From contig JAWNGF010000001.1 of NCBI GenBank assembly GCA_037039685.1, forward strand, positions 3,782,001-3,846,000: a stretch of 64,000 nucleotides of DNA, given 5' to 3'. The DNA comes from Ceratobasidium sp. AG-K (Eukaryota; Basidiomycota; Agaricomycetes; Cantharellales; Ceratobasidiaceae). A program made the translations under genes and the position numbers. Positions 33,778 to 45,400 of this stretch are shown here, in pieces (the stretch's first letter is position 1; each line of letters begins with the position of its first letter). Under the pieces are notes generated by a model. That model did not search any database, was not told the origin of the DNA, and saw only the letters and a list, made by a program, of their open reading frames with translations.

Positions 33778-36700
33778 ATGAATGAGGGCAGTGAGAAACG
33801 GCAGGGTCTTAACGTTTTGTGTATAGGTGATTTTTGGTTTACCAACTGAAGGGTATCCCCACAACAACTTACTTTCACCAATCTGGTTGCAGATGGCGGA
33901 AGCGCGCGTGGCCTATCGTCACTTCTCTTGATTTTGGAAGCGATGAATAGAATACAGGAGCTTGAAGGTCTCTCCAAAACCCCAAAGCCATGTGAATATT
34001 TTGATATCATTGCGGGAACTGGGACGGGCGCGTGAGTGAACATACTGATGCCATGGGCATAAATGGTTACGGGGTTGAGACTTCATACAGGGCGGCAGCA
34101 TGTATGCTGGGACGACTGGGGCTTCCTACAGAAAAGGCCATTGAACACTACGGAAATCTCGTCAAGAATGTATTTTCAGAGAGAAAGTGGACTGGGTCCA
34201 GGGCTTTCAAATTAAGCAGACTGAAACAGGCCGTCAAAGTCATTGTGAAAGAAGCAACCGGGAGGGAACACGAGCCAATGGTCAAGCCTAACTCCAGTCC
34301 CCAAGATTGTAGAACGTACGTACGGGCTATGTTTTAAATCATACAAAACATAGGCTTAATTCCCATATACTCTTAAACCTAGTGTTATTTTCGCCATGTC
34401 TCAGCGACATCTAACCTCCGGAAAACCTACCGCCTTTCGATCTTATCAAGGCATTGCAAACCAGGCCCCAGAGTGCGAGATTTGGGAAGCAATCTGCGCA
34501 TCAATGGCACATCCGGAATTGTTCAAAAGTGTTGATATTGGAGCTCCGCCGTTACAAGAGTCGTTTGTCGACGGAGGACTTGCATGCAACAATCCCCTTG
34601 TGCATACGCTTTCCGAAGTAAAAGCTACGTATCCCGGACGTCATGTAGCTTCAGTGATTAGCGTCGGCGCTGGTCACACTGGTACGATTCAAATTCCTCA
34701 CCCGGGCTGGCTCAACAAGTTACTCCCAACGAACGTCATTACGGCAATGAAAGACATCGCAACGGATAGTGAACGAGTAGCGGAGGATATGGCCACCAGA
34801 TTCTACGGGACGAGGGACGTATATTTTCGATTCAACGTGGACAAAGGAATCCAAAGTGTAGGGGTGAATGAGTGGGAGCGACATAGCGACATAGCTGCGC
34901 ACGCACAAGCATATATGCGCCAAAGTGAGGTCAGCCAAAGGATGCATAGTGCCGCTCGAGCCGTCAAGGAGAGAAAACCATCGCTCGCGACAGGACAGAT
35001 AGGTACGGGCGAACGTGTATGCTGCATCACATTTCTCAATCCCCCCCCCCGGTGGCAATAGATGGGCAAATACAGCCGGTCTATGCCGAGAAGCGAACAA
35101 CTGAGCACTGCCCAGCCCCCACCTCCATATTCAATGGTCACAAATCTCATCTGGAACAAATTGAGAACTGTATAGTCCCAGAGGACGATACTCGTAGAGT
35201 CTGCGTTATTCACGGACTTGGTGGGGCGGGGAAGACACAACTGGCGCTGAAGGTTATCGAACTAACCCGAGACCGATGGGAAGCAATCCTATATATCGAT
35301 GCTAGCTCACCAGAGGGGATCAAGGACGTACTCCGGGGGTTCGCAGTGACCCATAATATCGGCGAAAAATATGAAGATACAATGCGATGGCTCGGGTCTC
35401 GTAAGCGATGGTTAATGGTCTTTGACAACGCAGACGATCCATCCATAAAACTTCACGAGTATTTTCCGGGTGGCAGCCATGGCAGTATAGTTATAACTAC
35501 TAGGCTTCAGGATATGGTAGTGTTGAAGCAGGGACCAAATTCCGACTGTAAGGTTTCCAGCATGGACCCAAAGGAAGCACTGGTTTTACTAGTGAGCGTG
35601 GCTCGCGTGGGGGATGCGACACTTCCAAACGACGAAAAATCTGCGGCTACCACCTTGCTTGAGGTATGATTCTCGATCTAGGTTTCATTTTTACATATTC
35701 ACGCATCCATCGCCAGGAATTCGGTTATCTTGCTCTAGCCATAGTCCATGCTGGCGCATACATTGGACATGCCCGCCTTGGTTTCTCGAAATATCGAGAG
35801 CTATTCCTTGCCCAGCGTCAAATAATGCTCGAAGAGTACGCCAAAGTACCCGTCAAAGCAGATGGCTATCGGTGGACGGTGTATACGGCTTGGAAGTTAT
35901 GCTACGACCTGCTTGGACCCGAGGCCCAGAAGTTGATTGGAATTCTTGCTTTTTTGCACTACGACGGCATTACTGAGGATATATTTCGCTTTGCCGCTAT
36001 CAATATGCAATCCTACGAGCCTACGGTGCCGCTGACCAACACTGAGGCAGAGGCCCTCGGATTTGTGAAGCAGTTCCTAGGGAAGTTTCTACAGGCTGAA
36101 GGGCATTGGAACAGCCTCGCTTTCTTGTCCGCAATCAATGAAATATCGACATACACACTCCTCGATTATGACCAAACCGACAAGACCTATCGTATTCACG
36201 TGCTAGTGCAGGACTGGGCTCGCACCGCTACGCTGCAAACACAGGCAATTGCGCTCGAGTGCGCGACTACTTTACTTGCTCTGTCAGCGAACAACAATAG
36301 CGACGCCGGAGCACGGAAATTTAGACGGAGTTTGGAGCTACACATCAACAGAGTTCTCTCAGGGCGGCAGATCCCAGTTAGCGCAAACCACGGAGCTGTG
36401 TTTGCAATAGTATACTCAGAACAGGGCCGATGGCATAGATCGGAGGAACTCCAAATTGGTGTTGTGGCTACAGGCATGCAGGCATTGGGCGACAATAGCC
36501 AATTCACTTTGACGGCGAAAGCCAATCTCGCAAATACATACTGGAAGCAAGGCCGGTGGAACGAAGCTGAGAAATTAGAGGTAGAAGTCGCGGCCGAAAT
36601 GAGGCGCATACATGGCGAAGATCATCCGGACGCATTAGTCGCCAAATCCAACCTTGCCGCTACGTTACGAAAACTCGACCGGTGGGATGAAGCAGAGAAG

Positions 36701-37705
36701 CTTCAATTAGAGGTCTTAGAAACAAGAACCCGCACACATGAATCCAGCCACCCGGATGTTCTCACCGCTAAATCAAATCTTGCAGCAACACTCCAAAAGC
36801 AGGGTCGGTGGCAGGAAGCGAAGAACTTACTAGCTGACGTTGCGAGTGTGAGGCAAGATATTCTTGGCAAAGACCACCCCCACACACTTGATGCCCAAGC
36901 GAATCTGGCAGCAATATATAGGAAGCAGGGTCAGTGGGACGAGGCAGAAAAGCTTGAGACTGAAGTTGCTAGCGTAATGGAACGAGTATTGGGCAATGAA
37001 CATCCCCACACTCTGACCGCCAAGGCCAATCTAGCTGCGACGTATCGAAAGCAGGGCCGCTGGCACAAAGTAGAGAAGCTAGAACTAGAAGTCACGTACG
37101 CCATGGAACGCGCATTTGATGAGCATCACCCTCACCTGTTAAACGCCAAATCCAATCTTGCAGCCACATATCGAAAGCTGAGTCGCTGGGAAGAGGCGGA
37201 GAAGCTACAGCTGGAGGTTATTGGCGCGATGAAGCGAACTCTCGGTGACAAGCACCTACATACTCTAGAAGCCAAGTCCAACCTCGCTATAACGCTCCGG
37301 AAACGGGGTCGGTTAGGCGAGGCCGAGCTTCTCCAGGTGGAAGTTCTGGAGGCGATGCAACAACCGCTAGGAGAGAGCCATCCGGATGTGCTAACGGCCA
37401 AGGCGAATCTTGCATCCATATTTCAGAAGCAGGAGAAATGGGATGAAGCAGAGAAACTTCAGGGGGAAGTCCTAGCTACAAGGGAACAGCACCTTGGCGA
37501 GGACCATCCAGAGACAATTATGACCAAAGCCAACCTTGCGACCACATTTTGGAACCAAGGTCACTTGGACGAGGCACGACAGTTACAACTTGGGGTGGTA
37601 AATCGGTCGAAGCGAGTCCTTGGCACAAATCATCCCCATGTATTGAAGCACGAGAAAACTCTGGCTTGGATGTCAAAATCAGCCTCTCCCCAAAAACATG
37701 CTTAG
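33778..37705 (+). CDS. Patatin / NB-ARC / TPR protein (fungal NLR-like), patatin nucleophile Ser replaced by Gly
   Basis: Six exons (33778-33826, 33893-34031, 34091-34315, 34383-35002, 35062-35663, 35717-37705) give 1207 residues. The N-terminal patatin-like domain has the oxyanion loop (LCIDGGSARGLSSLL) and the catalytic Asp motif (FVDGGLACNNP), but the nucleophile elbow reads IAGTGTGA instead of G-T-S-T-G. The NTPase domain has a P-loop (GLGGAGKTQ), Walker B (WLMVFDNADD) and GSIVITTR. The C-terminus carries about ten 42-residue TPR units of the form HTL.AKANLAATYRKQGRW.EAE. Such proteins are thought to act as fungal non-self or stress sensors that assemble through the NTPase and signal through the N-terminal domain. 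Here lipid hydrolysis is doubtful while the sensor and switch modules look intact. A C10 run lies in intron 4. Confidence 0.87.
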
Positions 37706-38300
37706 CAAGTTACAGATTTGGGTTGTCATTTTGTTGTAGGGTTATTTACATCAGTAAATTCCATTGGCTAAGCTGGCGGATGCGTTATAAGTAGTCTAAG
37801 TCGTTTGCATGATAATTGCCAAAACACGTTTTCGTATGCACTCACCTACTATGGTGACCCCGGCAAGATTCATGGGATTCTTCCAGGGAATGGAGCCCCT
37901 ACGCAACCCACGCGGGTTACAGTATTTAAAAAACTTGTAAAAAAGTGTACAGAGAGCTCGAGTATGGGAGGATGCGTTCTTTGCCACAACTTTTCAAATT
38001 GGGAGTCTCAAGTACATGCGCATATACCCATTAGGCTTAACCCCACCATAGCGGACCTGGTCTCACCCTTTTTATTTTATTCTCACTAGTTTGTTGAAGG
38101 GGAAGAAACATCTGAGATAACCCTCGAGGTCGTGGAGGTGGTTGGCAACGACCAATGAAATTACAAAGGATAGAAAGTCGCTCGATGCGGAACATAACCA
38201 AAATAATACAACAGTAACGACTACAAGATGAGATTTAGTAGAAAGCAAGGAGCAGGGAAACTACTGTGATTATGCTCGGTATAAATATAACCCACTAGCC
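37706..38300. other. Convergent intergenic region
   Basis: Between the ends of the NLR-like gene (plus) and exporter copy 2 (minus). Part (from about 38125) resembles the sequence beside the exporter fragment near 27.4 kb. No gene seen. Confidence 0.45.
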
Positions 38301-41300
38301 TTAGAATAAATCTAAACGTCGAGTCGATGCTTTTGGGCTCTGAACCACTGGCGTCTCAGCTCCACTGATGGCCATGCCACTCGCAAGCTCGCAGCTCCCA
38401 TCCATCAGCCACGAGTTCGTACCGAAGAGGTCCCGAGTGATATTAATGAGAGTCTCGAGCGCATCGATCAATTCGTCATACACTTCGTTTTCGGCCAGGG
38501 CGTATCCTACGTCCGTCGCCCGTGGTGCGTCCTGGAGCGTCTCCATCATCTCTCTGGTGAGTGCTTCAAACGCTTTTCGTGGAGAGGGTAAGATTTGAGG
38601 GAGAGGTCGGCGGGAGCGGAAAGCGTGTTCACAAGTGAAGAGGACAATGCAGATGCATGATATCTATGGCCATAAATTAGCGCTATGATTGGCTACTAGC
38701 GTCAGCAAGAAACACGTACAGTATTCTGCCTGTGTTGCAGCACTTGATGAATTGCCTCCTTTTGGGGCACGTTTTCCCGGATTCGGCGCAGGCCTGCCAT
38801 GAGGTCTGCAATCCTCTGCACGGTCTCCGTGCCTTCCCGATACAACCGAGTTGGTTTCTATCGTAAAAAGTCAGATCTGCCTCAGGTTGTTGTCTACATT
38901 GATTGAACCCACCGGCATGAGGCTGACTTCATTGTCCATCTGTTTTAGCAACAGGTTTTCTCGTGCAATCATTTCCTGTTCGTTCAGTTAGCATGTAATC
39001 TAGCCTGTTCGTGGCTCGCAAGCTCACCCTCAGCTTCAAATCCAACTTAGCCCCCCTCAGCATTCCGCTCCTTGTCCTCGCGGCTTCGTTCAATGTGCGA
39101 CTGCATCAATGAGTACATGAAATCTCCTCGTGTGATTCCGCTACTTACTGGCTTAAATGCAAGTACAACTGGGTCAGATTTTCCAATACCTGCGCCATTC
39201 CGGATAGGAACATGACTCGACAGTGGCGTGGAAACACCAAGTGATTGACGAGAATGGCAGCAACGATCCCGATGGAGATTTGAAGTCCTCGGAGCGCTGC
39301 GAGCTCTGTGGCAATACTATTTAGCTTCTAAATCGCGGACTCTGGGCATCGCTCACCGAGGACCGACGGATGGGGGAGCCCAAGATATGGTGTAAAGATG
39401 ATGGGCGGGATGGTAATGGATCTTTGTAGCCCAAATCCGTCAGTTCCCCTGAACGGCATTCTGGCCTGAACTTACGCGACAACTCCAATACCTGGCGTCG
39501 AAGATCGAACCAGCCTGGTGAGCACAAGCTCGCTAGCCTTGGATCATAATTAACGATTTAATTATTTGCACAGGAATAAAAGTTGCGTACCGTGACCATT
39601 GCTACCAATCCGTAGGGATTTTCCCGGCATATAGTCCATGTCTAGTCGTCAAGTTAGAACAAAGTTATTAACGAAAACATATTAGACGCACTACGTATGC
39701 GTAAACTGCACCAATGAACGTCCCACACTGCCAAAAGTTTAGTCAGTACGTGCACACGCTCAACATGCCAACTACTAACGAGTCGCATCATGCCCACTCT
39801 CCACGTCAATGCCGTATTCGGCTCCAACACATACATGAAAGAAATAATAGCCCATGCGCCACGCGCCGAAACAAAGTACCTCCTCCCTACATCATTGGTT
39901 AGGTAGCATAATTTAGCAAGTTTAGGGGATGCTCACCAGGCGTCCCAAGAGGCAAGAACCCGGGTACAGCCAACAACGTCATGCCCACCGCATTCTTCAA
40001 AGCATGTCTCGCATGCTTTGAATGCTGGAGTTTTCGCACTGCTCGACTCAATTTTACACGGACTTTCAAGACTTTAGCCCGGTTCCAGTGTAATACGAGT
40101 ACTCGATGAGGGAGATAGAGCAAATTGTAGGCCCCCTTTTGAATTCCAGACCATGTAATTTTGATCGAGCCAAGTGAATGCCACCATTGCTTAAGCTTTC
40201 TACGGAGCGGAGTGGGGTGGTAAACTTGAACGGCAGGGGAGAGTAAGAGTGCCGTATCTTGGCGTTGGAATATGCCTTGCCTCGCTTCTTGTGCCGAGAG
40301 CCCAGAGTTATTGCCTTCGTCGGAACGACTGTGGCTAGTTGGGTCGTTCTGGTCCGGATCGGGATCTTCATTGGTTCGTTCAACGACAAGGGCACGAGGA
40401 GACATTCCTAGCCATAACCAAGAGGGGCGGAGGAAGAAAACACGAGGACGACTGGTCATATGCAGTTCGAGCACGCTTGTGATGAGCGTTAAAGCGCGAA
40501 TCACCTCGGAGGATATCTAAAATATCTAAGCACACTTGAATTAAGCAACACTTTTGACTTACATGAATCAACGAAGTCGCATACAAGCTTTTTCTGAACA
40601 ATTGGTGATGATGCGTTGTGGTCTCGGCGGGACCAGTGGTGCGGATTGGAGACACATCTCGAGAATTATTTGCGCTCGTGAACCGTGGTCGCGTGCGCAA
40701 CATGTGCGCCTCGTTCATATTTCGAACCATATGATCGAGATGTTTTTGCAGAGAAGTTCGAACTTCCGAAAGTCGAGCGCGTTCATTATGAACAGCAAAT
40801 AGGCATTGTTTGCAGAGTATGCTGCTTCGTCTTTCTCGTGGTTTTGGCTGCTTGAGATCCGACGGGGTTTCCTTTGTATGCGCATTGGCGCTCGACTTGG
40901 CGGGTTGACAGGCCATCGGTACTTTGATCCCGTAGCAAATTCCAATAGCGGTTTGCAGAACCGAGATGCCATCCCCAATAGCATCAGCACATGCCCGAGA
41001 GGGATCGTCCAGAGTAGCCAAAAGCTCGAGTTCGTCTTTAGAAAGCTGATCATCGGTGTGCCCTTCCCGCTTAGAAGCGCCGGGTCATTCTGTCCAACTT
41101 GTATATGCACTCCTGCGCGTGCGACACCCCAAGCTAGCTCCTCTCGGATCCGACCGACGATGGCGAGGAGGGGCCTGATATAGGATATAGGAACACGGCC
41201 GATACGGAGTTCAAAGGCTGAATAAGCGTAAGATGTGTGCAGGCCGAGTGAGGCGTCTAGACAGGACTGTTGAAGAGCTTCGAGCGTCGAGACAGGCTTA

Positions 41301-42206
41301 GATGAAGCATGATTGGAGGTGGCGGTAGGAGTTGGGGAAGACGGCGGGGTGGGTGTAGCCGGAGGCGGATCGATAGTTCGGGTAGTCGCCAGACGAACAA
41401 GATCTTTGAGTAGCCCCAGCGCCGTGATAGCGTCCTTCGCATATCCCCCCACAGGGACGAAACACCAAGCAACAAGAGCAGCAAAGAGACTGGCAGTGCC
41501 AGCAACAGCGCAGACGAATAGCAGTCGAGTAAAGTTTTGATAAACCCACTAAAAGGGGATCAGGGATGCCAAGTAAACAATGTACAAATCTATGACGTAC
41601 CACGGTAGAGTTCAGATCCGTAGATAACAAGAAAGCGCCTACAAGCCCTGCCGCACGCGAGGCAAACGTCAATCGAGGCAGCCAGCTTCTAGCCAGTCCA
41701 GCTGTGGGCGGTTAGTAGGCGCCAAGCATCCAATCGAGCGCCAAGAACTTACTGAGGAAACTAAGTACAAGTAAAAAAATTGCCCGGATGGCATGGCAAG
41801 CACTCGAATCAACGCCATATCTGCGGGCTGCATAAGTCGCACAGACGAGGCCAAGATTGCTCCACCCAAGTCCAAATAGCGCCCCAGCCATATTTACCAC
41901 TGTAACCAAGTCAGAAAGATAAATTGAAGAAAAGGCTTGGCAACATGCCTGTAGCTTCTATTTGGGCGGATGCACTGGTCGAAGGGGGAAAGACTAGCTC
42001 CTAAGCGAAATGAGTTAGTGTACTACGACGAGTGTACTACGACGGAAAAGGAACGACCGTACCTTGAAGGTCAAAATGAGAAAAAGATAGGGGCCACCAA
42101 GTGGCCCGACCGGACGGAGAACAATGATTAGCGCACAGATAAAGGTAACACACATCCGAACCAGCAAATGCGCATGGGGGGCCAGCGAGCGCCACGGCAA
42201 AGTCAT
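38301..42206 (-). CDS. Multi-membrane exporter-like protein (ER 6TM/DUF2421, FUSC-related), copy 2
   Basis: Paralogue of the gene at 23.3-26.8 kb with the same order of segments and many short introns. It starts MTLPWRSLAPHAHLLVRMCV, with a first membrane block (FICALIIVLRPVGPLGGPY). Next are helical middle parts (YSAFELRIGRVPISYIRPLL, LDDPSRACADAIGDGISVLQ), the shared FFLRPSWLWLGMSPRALV segment, a second membrane block (MYVLEPNTALTWRVGMMRL) and the tail (MMETLQDAPRATDVGYALAE ... SPKASTRRLDLF). The soluble linkers differ strongly from copy 1 while membrane and tail motifs are conserved. A transport role in an internal or plasma membrane is inferred from the family. Its promoter is squeezed into 237 bp after the myosin gene end. 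Confidence 0.68.
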
Positions 42207-42443
42207 GGTGGGAGAGAAAAGAACGAAGGCAAGTTGCTACGGCATCCAAATCTGACTTGACCTATACTGAGTACTGAATTTGATATTGATCCGCCAGAAG
42301 CCGACATGGGCCGAGCAAGTCATTAAACTGTTTATGCATAGACAAGGGTGGGAAATTCACAAAACAAGACACCAATATCCGCCCACTTCCCCTCAATATT
42401 ACACAATGCATTGGAAACGGAGATCTCAAACCCCGCATTCTCC

Positions 42444-45400
42444 CTACGGGGAAATAGCCGCCACTCGTCGGATGTGCTATTTCCGTGCCGTTAGCGATAC
42501 TCAAGACTGAGCTGAAATGGCGACTCACAGGAACGTTGAGATAAGCTGGGACATAATGCTCTAGGCCAGATATCTCGCGAGGTAGCGGTAGTTCGTATGG
42601 TGCCACGTCCTCGTTTTCTGGCGTCAGCAGCAGGTGGTCTGTCCTGTCGTTGGGTACCACCCGTTGAGCAACAAGCTTCAGAATCTCGGGCGAAATAGGG
42701 TTCTAGTATAGCAGGGTTAAGTGGGTGTTTGACATGAATCGTTTGGACGTACCTCGTAATCCGCGACAAAGTAGTTTGTGCACATTCGTTGAATCTGAGA
42801 AGGAGTCAAGATCCAGCATACGTCGTAGATGATGTCAATGTCCGCTTGCGTAGCCTAGACTATTGTTAGCATCCAAGGTAAAAGTATAAATAGGATCTCG
42901 GTTACCTTTTTGAGCTGAAGCAACTTGGTGGCCTGCATCAAGTGTTCCAGCTGGAGGGTGCCCTCGGGCATCTCATGCGACTTGCACCATTCTTCAATTC
43001 GGGTGATGTTATATTGGATTTGCATCGCTAAATGGACCAATATTAGCCTTGCCCCGCAAAATCAATAAATAACCTACCGCGCTTCCACGAGCAGAAATTC
43101 CTCCTCATCAGCAAATCGTTGAAACTCGTCACGCCGACCAGCTTCAGCAGCTCAGTTACAACCTGCTGAATGACGCTCTCCTCCATAAAGAAGCACTTCA
43201 AGCTCTTGAGAACCTTGTTCAGCAGATTGAGCACGTCGTCCATGTTAAATGCAGGCGTCGTGTTCTGGTTAAGCAAGCGACTGAACATTCGCCCTGCGCC
43301 CTCGGAGATGATAAAGCCAGGCAATGACTGGGTCTCAATCAAGGCAGGGATGATCATCTTGCTCAGCTTCTTCTTGGTCTCAACCATCCACGAGTGGTAA
43401 ATGTTGTACTCCAAGCTGTCGAGATCAGACTTGACCATCTGGATTAGGTTCTCGTAGGCTGGCCAGTCAAACCCAGGGGCGTGGCCAATTTGACCAACTC
43501 CTTGGAGGATATCGTTCTCGGCGCAGCAGACAAACGACAGGATTTCGTGCACGTTGCTGAGCCAAAATACGCCCGGCACAATCGCGTCCTCGCCAGTAAA
43601 CGACTGCCCACAAATTAGCTAATCGTCAAATTACTTCGGCTGGCACTCACCATGACGTGGGTTTGGATCGCCTGCATGGTGTTCGCCAAGAACCGCTCGC
43701 TCTCCTTGATCATGCCGTACTTCCACATCTCGTTCGAGACCATCGCAATCAGGTTCGCAGGGAAGAGGACCTCCTTGAGGCTTGGCGCGTTCGTCGACGT
43801 TGGCGAGGGAATCTTGATGCCGGTAATAAGACCTTCGTATACTTCGTGGTCGAGCCTGTCGAGATCGGACAGCAAGCGAACACGCTCCTCGGCAGGGTCG
43901 TCGTAGATCTCCTCGAGTCCGTTCCTGAACCGCGGCAGCCCATCGAGTCCGTTGTACGCGACCGAAACTGCACGAGGATTGTTGGCCTGGCTTCGCTTGC
44001 TCGCAATCATTCGCTCGTCCATCGAATCGCGCACGCCGGCATCGTTGAACGCACCCGCCGACGAGTGCCTGCGCTGGTGCCTCTTGCCAACCGGGGCAAC
44101 CAGTGCGGACCCGTTTTGGCTCGCGTTGCTGTGTTCCTTTAGTCCAGACTGGAACGTCGGGGATACGGGCGGCTCCATACGACGGGCACCGCCGCTGAGC
44201 GAGTTGAGAGCATTGGCGCGGTTGAGCTGGTCGCGCATCTGGCTGAGCTCCTGCTTGAGCGAGATGATTTGCCCAAGGTCTCCCGCGTTCGAGGCTGCCT
44301 CGTTGGCCTGCGTCTCGAGCTTGAGTGTCGCGGCTTGCACCTCGGCGCTGAGCTTGGCAATCTGCGCCCCTTGTTCCGCAACCTTGGCCGACGCCTGTTC
44401 AAGTCGGGCCTCGACCTCGGTCTTGGACTTGAGTAGCTCCTCAAACTTGGATGTAGGGACGTGCAAAGTCTGGATATCCGCTTGGAGCTTGCGGGCACGA
44501 GCTTCGGCGTCCTCGTGCTTGGTTTGCCAGGACGTGAGCTGTCGCTCGAGTTCGGTGACTTTGGTCTCGGCAGCCTTGCGTTCGGCAGTGCGCTGTTGCA
44601 AGTTCTGGGTGAGTTGCACGACCTTGTTCTCGAGCTGGTACGAAATCTCCTTTTGCTTGGCAGCCGAGCGAGCCTCGACCTTGAGCGCCTGGAGAACCTT
44701 GCGAGCGTTGCGTCGGCGCATGTGAGATTGCATCCAGACGATGCTGTGCAGGTTGGACTTGTATTGGCGACGGGCAAGGCTGCGTTCAAGGTCAATACAG
44801 TTCACAACCGCAGTTCATATACTCACATTCCACGGAAGAAGCTCTGCAAGCGCGTCGCAGCAACATCCAGCCTCGTATCCTTGAAGTTCTTCCTCACATT
44901 CTGCCCACGAATGACTACCCACGCGTCAGGACATATCCAAGCCCAAACCGACCCTACTCACTGCTCTGGAGGCCCACAACCGACCGATGCACGTCCAAGA
45001 ACACCTTGCGCTGGATAAACCGCCTCGCCGCACGCTGGAACCGACGGACAGCGACCTCCTCTCGAACCTTTTGCACAAACTGGCGCGCCATGACACCACG
45101 CCACCACGTCTGGATCTTGATCGTCGCATTCTTGAGTTCCTTGTACCGGCGCACGGCCAACCTCCGTCGGACATTCTTTTGCACGAGCGTCACGAGCGAG
45201 TTGAGCTTGTCCGAGCGCTGGGCTTCGAGGTACGCCAGCATACCCGCTCGGAAGAAAATCTTGGTCAGGCCGCCTTGGTACTTGTCCTCGTCCTTGATCG
45301 TCACTTCAAGAATCATTCGGCACAGATCCTTGATGGCCGTTTGCGCGTTCCAGTTCTTCGAGTGAACGAGCATATAGTATCGCTCGGCAAACTCTTCGTA

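Noticed and set aside
43952..44725. 257-codon plus-strand Ser/Cys-rich frame
   Set aside because: Antisense of the myosin coiled coil; composition is what reverse-complemented Glu/Leu/Lys codons give.
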